From Ectothiorhodospiraceae bacterium (lineage in GTDB: Bacteria; Pseudomonadota; Gammaproteobacteria; HK1), in NCBI GenBank assembly GCA_024234875.1, contig JACKNM010000003.1, forward strand, positions 550,001 to 614,000: a stretch of 64,000 nt of DNA, read 5' to 3'. A model generated the notes under the pieces. That model was not told the DNA's origin and did not search any database. It saw only the letters and a list, made by a program, of their open reading frames with translations. Both the position numbers and the translations under genes were made by a program. The stretch's first letter is position 1, and each line of letters begins with the position of its first letter. This document shows positions 1 to 7,617 of this stretch, piece after piece.

Positions 1-211
1 GATCGAGCACGAGACAACCCGTCTGGCTCGCGTCGAACACCTGGAGAAACTCCTGGGCGGACCCGCAGCACCGCGTCTGCCAGCCGCAGACCCGCAACAG
101 CATGTCGAGCGCCGCCCGGACCGCGGCGTCGTCGTCGACGACGAAGACCGTCGGTCGCACCGCCCGCGGCCGATCCACGGCGGCACGACACAAATGGGTG
201 TGCATGTCCAT
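1..211 (-). CDS. FixJ-type response regulator, receiver domain (partial)
   Basis: Only the first 70 codons are inside the window; the rest lies to the left. Translation from the ATG at 211 gives MDMHTHLCRAAVDR, then a receiver start with the acidic pocket (FVVDDDAAV) and ends at LVLD, where the last Asp is the expected phosphorylation site. The family transmits a kinase signal to DNA, and FixJ relatives carry a C-terminal LuxR-type HTH, which cannot be checked here. It lies downstream of fixJ on the same strand but 190 bp away, with its own FNR-type box at 304-317 and a possible -10 (TCTACT, 281-276). It is therefore probably a separate, oxygen-regulated unit. The receiver identity is certain; the output domain is unknown. 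Confidence 0.8.
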   Translation of the reverse strand, partial: MDMHTHLCRAAVDRPRAVRPTVFVVDDDAAVRAALDMLLRVCGWQTRCCGSAQEFLQVFDASQTGCLVLD

Positions 212-303
212 CTCGCCCGCTCTGGCAGGTTGCTCCGCCGACCCCGAGGCGCGCCTCGAATGCGCGTCGAGTGGGAGTAGACCGCACACGCGAGCGAGCC
301 CTG

Positions 304-317
304 TTGACCTGCGTCAA
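304..317 (-). promoter_or_regulatory. FNR/FixK-type box upstream of the partial regulator
   Basis: TTGAC-CTGC-GTCAA matches 8 of 10 defined bases of the FNR consensus (TTGAT-N4-ATCAA) and is fully symmetrical. On the minus strand it is followed 22 bp later by TCTACT (281-276), a 4/6 match to a -10 element. This is the class II FNR geometry. It lies about 93 bp upstream of the ATG at 211. Confidence 0.55.
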
Positions 318-403
318 TTGGGGTCGGTTGGAATCGAGCCCGAGCGCCCCGATATCGGACCGCGGTCACGGCGCGGTGATTCGGGTCACGAGCGAGGGGA
401 GAT

Positions 404-1006
404 TCATTCCTGCGCGAGCAGTCTCGCCAACGCCGCCGCCGAGCGGACCTCCATCTTGCGCATCCCGCGTGAGCGATGGAGCTCCACCGTGCGCTCGCTG
501 ATGTCGAGGTCGATGGCGATGACCTTGTTCGCACTGCCCGCCGCCACCCGCTCCAGCACCTCGCGCTCGCGCGGCGTCAGCAGGGCCAGCCGCTCGCGGA
601 CGCTCGCCTCGCGCTCGGCGCGCTCGCGGGCCTCGGCGGCCCGCGCCAACGCCGCCTCGACCTGGGCCAGGAGCGTCTCCGGGTCGTAGGGCTTCTGAAC
701 GAAATCGACCGCCCCCGACTTCAACGCCTGCACCGCCGCCGGCACGTCACCGTGGCCGGTCAGGAAGATCGTCGGCAGGCTCACCGCCTCCTCGATCAGG
801 CGTTGTTGCAGCTCGAGACCGGAGAGCCCGGGCATCTGCAGGTCGACGATGAGGCAGCCGGAGCTGTCGGGGTCGTGCTCGGCGAGAAACGCCTCGGCGG
901 TGGCGAATGCGCGGGACTGGAGGCCCGCGGCGGACAGCAGGAGCTCGAGGCTCCGGCGCACCGCCTCGTCGTCGTCGACGACGAACACCACCGGGCTCGC
1001 CGTCAC
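404..1006 (-). CDS. fixJ: FixJ-family response regulator
   Basis: The product is a 200-residue two-domain regulator of FixJ length. The receiver occupies residues 5-120 with acidic pocket D11-D13, phospho-acceptor D55 (LIVDLQMPG) and K105 (VQKPY). The C-terminal third is a LuxR/NarL-type HTH with the usual LTPREREVL start (about residue 138) and SERTVELHR recognition region. The GTG start at 1006 is chosen because GTG overlaps the fixL stop in a GTGA; a longer reading frame would run into fixL. FixJ is phosphorylated by FixL at low oxygen and activates transcription, classically of fixK and fix/cco genes. Its targets here are not known; the nearby FNR-type boxes suggest an FNR/FixK protein acts downstream. 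Confidence 0.9.
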   Translation of the reverse strand: MTASPVVFVVDDDEAVRRSLELLLSAAGLQSRAFATAEAFLAEHDPDSSGCLIVDLQMPGLSGLELQQRLIEEAVSLPTIFLTGHGDVPAAVQALKSGAVDFVQKPYDPETLLAQVEAALARAAEARERAEREASVRERLALLTPREREVLERVAAGSANKVIAIDLDISERTVELHRSRGMRKMEVRSAAALARLLAQE

Positions 1007-2589
1007 TCGCCGTCGACCCCGGTGGCGTCGGCGCGCGGAAGCTGGAAGCGGAACGTGGCGCCGCACGGCGACGCCGACTCCGCCACCAGCTTGCCGTGGT
1101 GCGCATCGATGATCGATCGACTGATCGCCAGCCCGACCCCCATGCCGCTCGGCTTGGTGGTGTAGAAGCGCTCGAAGACCCGGCCGGGATCGTCGGCCGG
1201 CAGTCCTGGTCCGGTGTCGGCGACGGTCACCTCGATCGGCCCACGGCGCGTGGCGGCGCTGCGGATGGTGAGCTGGCGGTCACCCGGTGGGCGCTCGGCC
1301 ATCGCCTCCACCGCGTTGCGCGCGAGGTTGAGGATCACCTGCTCCACCTGGACCTTGTCGGCGATGGCCGCCGGCAGCGCCGGGTCCAGCTCGAGCTGGA
1401 CCCGAATCTGACTGCGCCGGATCTCGTGGTCGATCAGGGACAGCACCTCCCGAATGCAGACGTTGACGTCGGTCGGGGCGTGTCTCGCGTGCTCCTTGCG
1501 GGCGAAGGCGCGCAGGCGGTGGATGATCCCGCCGGCGCGCTCGGCCTGGGAGCCGATCTGGCGCAGCGCGTCGGCGAGCAGCTCGGGATCGGGGTCCGGC
1601 ATCTTCATCAGCCGCTCGCAGGCCCGGGCGAAGCCGACGATGGCGGTGAGCGGCTGATTGACCTCGTGCGCGATGCCGGAGGTCATCTCGCCCAGCTCCA
1701 GCAGCCGGGTGGCATGGGCGAGCTCGTCCAGGCGCAGCCGTGCCTGCTGCTCGGTGCGGCGCCGGTCCGAGATGTCCCGAATCATGCCGGTGAATCGGCG
1801 ACGTCCGGCGTGCACCAGCTCCGACACCGCGAGCTCGGCCGGGAAGACCGAGCCGTCCTTGCGTCGGGCCTCGACCTCGCGCCCGACGCCGATGATCCGC
1901 GGCGCGCCGCCGGCCCGATACCTGGCGATGTAGTGGTCGTGGCGCTCCGCGTGCTCGGCGGTCATCAGCATGCTGACGTTGCGTCCCAGCAACTCCTCCG
2001 GGGTGTACTGGAACAACGCCTCGGTGGCGGGATTCACCCGCTCGACGAGCCCGGTCTCGTCGATGATGACCACCGCGTCGACGGCGGTATCGAGGACGCT
2101 GCGCAGCAGCGCGGCCCGCTCGGCATTCTCGGCCCTGGCCTGCTGCAGGTCGGTGAGCTCGATGCCGATGGCGACCACCACCAACGGGTACCCGGGGAGC
2201 TCGTGGTGCCCGACCAGGGACCACCTGACCCACTCGGCCTCGCCCTGGCAGCAGGCGCGCCGGGTTTCCGCCTGCGCGCGGAGGGCACCGTCGACGACCG
2301 CGTCGAACGCCTGGCGGAGCGCCCGCGGGTCCTCCCAGTCGTCCCGTTCCAGGAAGTCCCGTTGCCCCGGCCGGGCGATGGCGAGGGCATCGCGCGCGCG
2401 GTCGTTCGTGTGCAGCACCTCGCCGAGTGGCGAGAGGATGAGGAGCTGGCAGCAATTGGCGACCCCGGCCGCGGCGAGCACCGCGCGCGCCAGGTCGTCA
2501 CGATTCGACTCCGCGGCGAACCAGGGTCGGGAGCTCGCGGGCAGGCCGCTTACGGCCGACTGTCGGTCTGGTACAGGCTCGCGGGGCAC
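1003..2589 (-). CDS. fixL: FixL-type oxygen-sensing PAS histidine kinase
   Basis: This is a 528-residue soluble kinase with no membrane helix: an N-terminal PAS-like region (about 35-150), a second PAS (155-280), HisKA with the phosphoacceptor H308 (IAHEVNQPL) and an ATPase domain (DTGPGLP near 460). The second PAS keeps the two residues that define a FixL haem pocket: H217 in ERHDHYIARY and R237 in IIGVGREV, spaced 20 residues apart exactly as H200 and R220 in Bradyrhizobium FixL. It is therefore predicted to bind haem b and to be inhibited by oxygen. It overlaps fixJ by 4 nt (GTGA). The start is GTG at 2589 without a strong ribosome site, so the first residues are uncertain. Haem binding is inferred from residues, not shown. 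Confidence 0.88.
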   Translation of the reverse strand: MPREPVPDRQSAVSGLPASSRPWFAAESNRDDLARAVLAAAGVANCCQLLILSPLGEVLHTNDRARDALAIARPGQRDFLERDDWEDPRALRQAFDAVVDGALRAQAETRRACCQGEAEWVRWSLVGHHELPGYPLVVVAIGIELTDLQQARAENAERAALLRSVLDTAVDAVVIIDETGLVERVNPATEALFQYTPEELLGRNVSMLMTAEHAERHDHYIARYRAGGAPRIIGVGREVEARRKDGSVFPAELAVSELVHAGRRRFTGMIRDISDRRRTEQQARLRLDELAHATRLLELGEMTSGIAHEVNQPLTAIVGFARACERLMKMPDPDPELLADALRQIGSQAERAGGIIHRLRAFARKEHARHAPTDVNVCIREVLSLIDHEIRRSQIRVQLELDPALPAAIADKVQVEQVILNLARNAVEAMAERPPGDRQLTIRSAATRRGPIEVTVADTGPGLPADDPGRVFERFYTTKPSGMGVGLAISRSIIDAHHGKLVAESASPCGATFRFQLPRADATGVDGE

Positions 2590-2652
2590 CTGGTCCGATC
2601 CGTGACAACGACCCCGCAGTGTACCGTATCGGTCGGCGTCGGCGTGGGTCGC

Positions 2653-3180
2653 CTACTCGGGGAGGTTCGGAGGGTCGGGGTCCTCTGGCGTCGGTCCGTC
2701 GCCGCCGTCGGTGAGGGCGCGGTCGATCCAGGCGCGGAGCACCTCCACGTGGTGGGTCTCCTCGCGCTCGAACTCCGCCGCCAGCGTGCGCACCTCGGCC
2801 TCGCTCGCCCCGCGGGCGAGGCCGGCGTAGAAGTCGAGGCCCCGCTGCTCGTTGGCCAGCGCGTAGCGCAGGACCTCGAGACGGGTCATGAGGTAGTGCG
2901 TCTCCTCGTGGGGACCGGTCTCCGGGGCCTCGGCGGCAGGCCACTGGTAGAGCCAGGGCGGGATCGACGGCAGGGTGAGGCCGCGCGCTCGCGCCTCCAC
3001 CTGGCCCGCGTGCAGCTCGCCGAGCTCGGCGAGTCGGGCGAACAGGGCCGCCGCGCCCGGGTTGTGGTGCACCGACATCACGTCGGCCAGCTCGCGATAG
3101 CGCTCGGCGGACTCGCGCTCGAGCGCCACGGCGTGGGCGAGGAAGGCGGGGAGGGAGCGGCCCGGGTCGTTGTCGCTCAC
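2653..3180 (-). CDS. Ferritin-like / rubrerythrin-like di-iron protein
   Basis: This 175-residue helical protein looks like a ferritin-like four-helix bundle. Candidate metal ligands are E22, E26 and Y28 in helix 1, E52/E55 and H57 in helix 2, E111 in helix 3 and the ExxH pair E140-E141-T-H143-H144 in helix 4. The first ExxH is irregular (Gly where Glu is usual). No rubredoxin domain is present. Its GTG start at 3180 overlaps the korB stop (GTGA), so it is the third gene of the korAB unit. Rubrerythrin-like proteins reduce peroxide or store iron; here it may protect or supply iron to the oxygen-sensitive oxidoreductase (inference). Confidence 0.72.
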   Translation of the reverse strand: MSDNDPGRSLPAFLAHAVALERESAERYRELADVMSVHHNPGAAALFARLAELGELHAGQVEARARGLTLPSIPPWLYQWPAAEAPETGPHEETHYLMTRLEVLRYALANEQRGLDFYAGLARGASEAEVRTLAAEFEREETHHVEVLRAWIDRALTDGGDGPTPEDPDPPNLPE

Positions 3181-4025
3181 GCCTCGATCTCCGCCTCGAT
3201 TGCCTCGATGGTGGTCGCGCTCGCGGATGCACCGCCCGATGACGGCGCCCACGACGGCCGCCGGGCGGCGAGCACGATGCCCGTCGACATGCCGTCGTCC
3301 GCCTGCAGGCGTCGTGACGCCTCGGCCGGGTCGTCCGTCGGCTCGGCGTCGAACGGCCGCACCACGTGCTTCCACTCCTTCTGCTCGGGGCAGAACGTCG
3401 GGCAGGGGCTCAGTGCCTGCACGAAGGAGAAGCCGGGATGGCGCACCGCCTCGACCAGAACCCGCGCGATCTCGTTCGGCTGCCCGGAGAAGCAGCGGGC
3501 GACGAACGTCGCACCGGCCGCCACCGCGATGCTCGCCGGCTGGAACGGGCGCATCCCGGGGCCGCCCGGGGTCAGCTTGCTGGCCGACCAGTCGGCGGCG
3601 GTGGTCGGCGACGCCTGGCCCTTGGTCATGCCGTACACCTCGTTGTCCATGACCACGTAGGTCATGTCGAGGTTGCGCCGGCACGCATGCAGGAAGTGGT
3701 TGCCGCCGATGGAGAAGCCGTCGCCATCGCCGCCGGCGACCACCACCGTGAGGTCGGGGCGGGCGACCTTGAGTCCGGTGCCGACCGCGAGCGCCCGCCC
3801 GTGCAGGCCGTGGAAGCCGTACACGGAGGTGTAGGCGGGAACCCGCGACGAGCAGCCGATGCCCGAGACCACTGCCACCTGCTCCGGGGGAAGGCCCAGC
3901 GCGGAGAACGCCTTGGTCATCGCGTTGAGCACCGCGAAGTGCCCGCAGCCGGGGCACCACACCGGCTTCACGTCCGACTTGTACTGCTTCGGGGCGAGGG
4001 TGATCGCCGTCTCCACGGTGCTCAT
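3177..4025 (-). CDS. korB: 2-oxoacid:ferredoxin oxidoreductase, beta subunit
   Basis: The 282-residue thiamine diphosphate subunit carries CPGCGH (residues 24-29) at the N-terminus and the cofactor motif GGDGDGFSIGGNH, followed by DNEVYGMTKGQ. These are typical of KorB/PorB-type subunits that decarboxylate 2-oxoglutarate or another 2-oxoacid with ferredoxin as acceptor. It overlaps korA by ATGA at 4022-4025 and the ferritin-like gene by GTGA. The substrate cannot be fixed from sequence; 2-oxoglutarate is the most common for this two-subunit form. No ferredoxin gene is adjacent. Expression is probably from the FNR-boxed promoter ahead of korA. Confidence 0.9.
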   Translation of the reverse strand: MSTVETAITLAPKQYKSDVKPVWCPGCGHFAVLNAMTKAFSALGLPPEQVAVVSGIGCSSRVPAYTSVYGFHGLHGRALAVGTGLKVARPDLTVVVAGGDGDGFSIGGNHFLHACRRNLDMTYVVMDNEVYGMTKGQASPTTAADWSASKLTPGGPGMRPFQPASIAVAAGATFVARCFSGQPNEIARVLVEAVRHPGFSFVQALSPCPTFCPEQKEWKHVVRPFDAEPTDDPAEASRRLQADDGMSTGIVLAARRPSWAPSSGGASASATTIEAIEAEIEA

Positions 4026-5758
4026 CGCTGGCTCCAGTCGCCGAGGGCCGCGCGGACCTCCTCGGGCGCGATTGGCAGGGGGCCCGGGCGGGCGAGGCAG
4101 CGGACCTGGCGGGGCAGGTCGTGCCAGGCGCGCAGATAGCGGTGGAACTGGCGCGAGTGGCTCTGCTCGACGACCAGCACCCGCTCGACCCCGTCGAGCG
4201 CTCGCTCGAGGGCGCTCGCGCCGTCGACCTCGCCGTGGCGAGCCGGGGCGAGCAGTCGCGGCGCGACGACCCGCACCGCACGCCCGCGCGCACGCTCCCG
4301 GGCCGCCGCCTCGCGCACCGCGCCGCAGGTCGAGCCCCAGGTGACGATCGCGGTGTCGCCGTCGCCCTCGACCAGCGTCGCCCAGGGGCCGTAGTCGTGG
4401 CGGTCGAGCTTGTCGGTGCGGCGCGCGAGCTGGCGCGCGTGATGCCCGCTCGAGCTGGACGGCGTGCCGCGCTCGTCGTGCTCGAGGCCTTCGGCGGTGT
4501 AGGTGGTGCCCGGGGTGCCAGGGACCGCCATCGCAGCGATCCCGTCGCCACCGGCGGCGTAGCGGCGATACTCGGCCTGGTCCGGGCTCGCCACCCGGCG
4601 GCGGGTGAGGAAGGCGACGTCGGCGGGGCGCTCGGTGACCACCCGCGTCTGGCCCAGAGCCTGGTCGGAGAGGACGATGGCCGGCGCCTGGAGCGTCTCG
4701 GCGAGGTGGACCGCCCACTGCGTGGTGAAGGCGCAATCGGCCACCGACACCGGGGCGAGGACCAGATGCGGTGCGTCGCCGTGCAGGCCGTTGAGAGCGA
4801 TGTCGAGGTCGGTCTGCTCGGACTTGGTGGGGATTCCGGTCGACGGACCGCCACGCATCACGTCGACCACGACCACCGGAATCTCACCGGCGACCGCCAG
4901 CCCGAGCCCCTCGGTCATCAGCGCGAGCCCCGGTCCGGATGTCGCGGTCAGCGACGGCACGCCGCCGTACGAGGCGCCGAGGCACATGTTGATCGACGCG
5001 AGCTCGTCCTCGGCCTGGACCAGGGCGCCGCCGAGGCCGGTGAGTCGCGGCGCGAGCCACTCGAGCAGCTCGCTCGCCGGCGTGATCGGGTAGGCGGCGA
5101 CGAAACGGACGCCGCCGCGCAGCGCGCCGAGCCCGGCCGCCTCGTTGCCACTCAGCGCCCACCGATGAGCGGGCCGGGTGGCCATCGCCGGCAGGGCGAG
5201 GTCGGCGCACGCGGCAGGGACGCCGGCCGCGCCCGCGCGGGCTCCGCGCACCGCCGCGGTGAGGGCGTCGCCGCCCTTGCGCCCGAGCAACGCCTCGATA
5301 CAGGCCTCCACGTGCTCGGCGTCGACCCCGAGCGCGGCGCAGAGCGCGCCTGCGGCGACCATGTTCTCGGGTGCGCGCTCCGCCGCCGTCGCCAGCTCGC
5401 GCAGTGGCAGGGCCACGTGCTGCGCACCCTTGGCGGCGATCGCGGCCGGGACCGCTCCGGCCGACGGGTCGGACAGGACCAGGCTGGTGGCGACCAGCGG
5501 GATCTCGTCGGCGAAGCGCTCGATGTTGCCCCAGTCGAGGGCGACCAGCACGTCGAAGTGATCGTCGAGACAGTCCACGGGGTGGGCGCCCAGGCGCAGC
5601 AGGGCCGCCGACTCGCCACCGCGAATCTGTGGGCCGGACGAGCGCCGGAGAAGGCCGTACCAGCCGGCGCGGGTGGCTGCGTCGAGCAGCACACGCCCGG
5701 CGGTGACGACGCCAGCGCCGCCCGAGCCGGTGAGGGCGATGGAGAGAGTGGAGCGCAT
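4022..5758 (-). CDS. korA: 2-oxoacid:ferredoxin oxidoreductase, fused gamma-alpha subunit
   Basis: The 578-residue protein joins a gamma domain (residues 1-175, GSGGAG at 11-16, GGESA at 48-52) to an alpha/pyrimidine-binding domain that begins around GNEAAGLGA (204-212) and contains the family signature AAYPITPASE (221-230) and GIPTKSEQTD. This is the KorA layout of two-subunit enzymes used in reductive or anaerobic TCA metabolism. The ATG at 5758 is preferred over an earlier frame opening at 5848 because AGAGGA lies 6 nt upstream. A perfect FNR box (5876-5889) with a TAGCAT -10 stands upstream. It forms one unit with korB and the ferritin-like gene. Confidence 0.9.
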   Translation of the reverse strand: MRSTLSIALTGSGGAGVVTAGRVLLDAATRAGWYGLLRRSSGPQIRGGESAALLRLGAHPVDCLDDHFDVLVALDWGNIERFADEIPLVATSLVLSDPSAGAVPAAIAAKGAQHVALPLRELATAAERAPENMVAAGALCAALGVDAEHVEACIEALLGRKGGDALTAAVRGARAGAAGVPAACADLALPAMATRPAHRWALSGNEAAGLGALRGGVRFVAAYPITPASELLEWLAPRLTGLGGALVQAEDELASINMCLGASYGGVPSLTATSGPGLALMTEGLGLAVAGEIPVVVVDVMRGGPSTGIPTKSEQTDLDIALNGLHGDAPHLVLAPVSVADCAFTTQWAVHLAETLQAPAIVLSDQALGQTRVVTERPADVAFLTRRRVASPDQAEYRRYAAGGDGIAAMAVPGTPGTTYTAEGLEHDERGTPSSSSGHHARQLARRTDKLDRHDYGPWATLVEGDGDTAIVTWGSTCGAVREAAARERARGRAVRVVAPRLLAPARHGEVDGASALERALDGVERVLVVEQSHSRQFHRYLRAWHDLPRQVRCLARPGPLPIAPEEVRAALGDWSQR

Positions 5759-5846
5759 CGATGGTCCTCTGGCAGGGCGTCGAGGAGGCGGCATCGCGCG
5801 TCCTCGTCTCACGGCACCGGGCATGTCGAGCCCGCAGCGGGAGCGC

Positions 5847-5889
5847 ATGCTAAGTCAATCCCAGGCGGCATTGGCTTGATCCGGATCAA
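5847..5889 (-). promoter_or_regulatory. FNR class II promoter of the korAB unit
   Basis: The box TTGAT-CCGG-ATCAA (5876-5889) matches the FNR consensus at all ten defined bases. On the minus strand a TAGCAT -10 hexamer lies at 5852-5847, with 23 bp between box and hexamer, close to the 22 bp of a class II FNR promoter. The predicted start point lies near 5841, which also supports placing the korA start at 5758 rather than 5848. Confidence 0.75.
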
Positions 5890-5937
5890 TGCTCGCCGGG
5901 GGGTGATATTGCGCCGCAACAGCTCGTTCACGGGCAA

Positions 5938-5978
5938 TTGACGCCGATCAATTGTGACTTCCATCACCGTTTTAGCAT
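5938..5978 (+). promoter_or_regulatory. FNR class II promoter of the OmpW-like gene
   Basis: TTGAC-GCCG-ATCAA (5938-5951) matches nine of ten FNR consensus bases, with TAGCAT at 5973-5978, 21 bp downstream. The predicted transcription start is near 5986. The 299-bp divergent space (5759-6057) between korA and this gene thus holds two separate, opposed FNR promoters and no gene. Confidence 0.7.
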
Positions 5979-6057
5979 CTCCCGCAGGCCGACCCCGAAC
6001 GCAGCTTGGTCACGGGACGGCCGGGACGGAAGTGCTCTCGAACACGAGGAGAACGAG

Positions 6058-6741
6058 ATGAAGAGCAAGCAGCTCGCGGCCGCCGTGATGGCGGTGGCGC
6101 TCACCGCACCGGGTATTGCCACCGCACTGGAGGCCGGGGACTGGTTGGTGCGCGGTCGAATCATCAATGTCATGCCGAACGACGACAGCGGGAACGTGTT
6201 CGTCGCCGGCGCCCCCATCGCCGGATCCGGCGTCAAGGTGGACGACGAGTTCACACTCGACCTCGACTTCACCTACATGTTCACCAAGAACATCGGGGCC
6301 GAGCTGTTGCTCGACCTGAGCTCGCAGCACCGCGCCTCCTCGAAGGGCACCCTCGCCGCGATCGCCCCGGGCAAGATCCTCGACGCGCGGGTGCTGCCGC
6401 CGAGTCTGCTGGTCCAGTACCACTTCATGCCCGATGCGAAATTCCGTCCCTACGTCGGTGCGGGCCTGAACTACACCATGTTCTTCGACGAGGGCGCGAC
6501 CGGGACCGGCCGGAGCGTGCTCGGCCTGACCAACGTCGACCTCGACTCGTCCTTCGGCTACGCGCTGCAGGCCGGCGCCGACATCGAGATCGACAAGAAC
6601 TGGTTCCTCAACTTCGACGTGAAGTACATCAACATCGAGACCGAGGCCACCGCGCGCTCGACCGCACTGAACGCGCCGGTCAAGGTCGACGTCGACATCA
6701 ACCCGTGGGTCGTCGGCATCGGCATCGGCCGCAAGTTCTGA
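6058..6741 (+). CDS. OmpW-family outer membrane protein
   Basis: The 227-residue protein has a Sec signal peptide (MKSKQLAAAVMAVALTAPG, cleavage likely after ATA near residue 22) and then alternating amphipathic strands typical of the eight-stranded OmpW barrel. Recognisable segments are the conserved FRPYVGAGLNYT region, a WFLNFDVKYINI strand and a terminal Phe (GIGRKF), the usual outer-membrane assembly signal. The ATG at 6058 is chosen over a longer frame from 5938 because of GAGGAG 6 nt upstream and the signal peptide. OmpW porins pass small hydrophobic molecules, and ompW is FNR-dependent in enterobacteria, matching the box at 5938-5951. Confidence 0.85.
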   Translation: MKSKQLAAAVMAVALTAPGIATALEAGDWLVRGRIINVMPNDDSGNVFVAGAPIAGSGVKVDDEFTLDLDFTYMFTKNIGAELLLDLSSQHRASSKGTLAAIAPGKILDARVLPPSLLVQYHFMPDAKFRPYVGAGLNYTMFFDEGATGTGRSVLGLTNVDLDSSFGYALQAGADIEIDKNWFLNFDVKYINIETEATARSTALNAPVKVDVDINPWVVGIGIGRKF

Positions 6742-6764
6742 GCGGTGGCCAGTCGCCCGCCGCG

Positions 6765-6806
6765 TTGATCGGGATCAAGTTCCGATCGGCGCGGCCGGGT
6801 GACACT
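6765..6806 (+). promoter_or_regulatory. FNR class II promoter ahead of the yip1-cco cluster
   Basis: TTGAT-CGGG-ATCAA (6765-6778) is a perfect FNR box. Twenty-two bp downstream GACACT (6801-6806) is a weak -10 at the canonical place. The next gene starts at 6954, leaving a leader of about 140 nt. The other cco genes downstream could be served by this promoter. Confidence 0.65.
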
Positions 6807-6953
6807 CGCGGCACAGTCGGTGACCAGCCACGCCGAAGATGCGGCGGTCGCCAGTTCCTAAGGGGGTCGTGGGGATTCGCCGGCACGGACGTGCCGCGCG
6901 AGCTCGCGCGTGGGTGGGCGCTCGCGCCCGAGCGCTACTGGGGGACGTGAGAT

Positions 6954-7559
6954 ATGTCGATCGGAACTGCATTGCGCATGTTCGTGGACCCGAAAGGGGC
7001 CTGGACCAGCATCAAGTCGAAGGAGCAGTCGTTCCAGGGCGTGCTCGTCGCCCACACCGCCATCTTCGCCCTGATTCCGGCGGTGGCGGGCTACTACGGC
7101 ACCACGGTGGTGGGATGGCAGGTCGGCGGCGGCGCGGTGACCAGGTTGGCACCCGGCAGTGCCCTGCAGATCTGCGTCCTCTACTACCTCGCGATGATCG
7201 TGGTCGTGGCGTCGGTCGGCGGCATGATCCGCTGGATGTCGCAGACCTACGGCGCCGACCAGCCGCTCGGACACTGCATCGCGCTCGCCACCTACACCGC
7301 CACGCCGTTGTTCCTGGTCGGGCTGATGCAGGCCTACCCGGTGCTGTGGCTGAACCTCGTGGTCGGTCTGCCCGCGCTCGGCTACACCATCTTCCTCTTC
7401 TACACCGGTGTGCCGATCATCATGGAGATACCGCCGGAACGCGCATTCCTGTTCTCCTCCGCGGTGCTCGCGTTCGGCCTCGTCGCCTTCGTGGCGATGC
7501 TGGCGGTGACCGTGCTGCTGTGGGGGTCCGGTATCGCGCCCGCATTCGTGCAGGGGTGA
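6954..7559 (+). CDS. Yip1-domain integral membrane protein
   Basis: The 201-residue protein has five strongly hydrophobic segments (about residues 30-52, 70-92, 103-125, 130-150 and 163-190) and the YIP1 family start, where a short region (FVDPKGAWTSI) precedes the first helix. Function in bacteria is not established. It lies between the FNR promoter and ccoN, 58 bp from ccoN and on the same strand, so it is likely co-transcribed with the oxidase genes. Its role could be in oxidase assembly or membrane organisation, but nothing in the sequence proves this. The family call is fairly secure, the job is not. Confidence 0.75.
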   Translation: MSIGTALRMFVDPKGAWTSIKSKEQSFQGVLVAHTAIFALIPAVAGYYGTTVVGWQVGGGAVTRLAPGSALQICVLYYLAMIVVVASVGGMIRWMSQTYGADQPLGHCIALATYTATPLFLVGLMQAYPVLWLNLVVGLPALGYTIFLFYTGVPIIMEIPPERAFLFSSAVLAFGLVAFVAMLAVTVLLWGSGIAPAFVQG

Positions 7560-7617
7560 CGCGAGAACGCTCACCCCGCACCGACGTCCGTTTCGAATGA
7601 CCTCCTCGGAGACTGTG

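Noticed and set aside
907..3660. A 917-codon plus-strand frame opposite fixLJ and the kor genes
   Set aside because: It is antisense to well-supported genes, has Arg/Gly/Pro-rich low-complexity composition and no domain; it is a GC-rich shadow.
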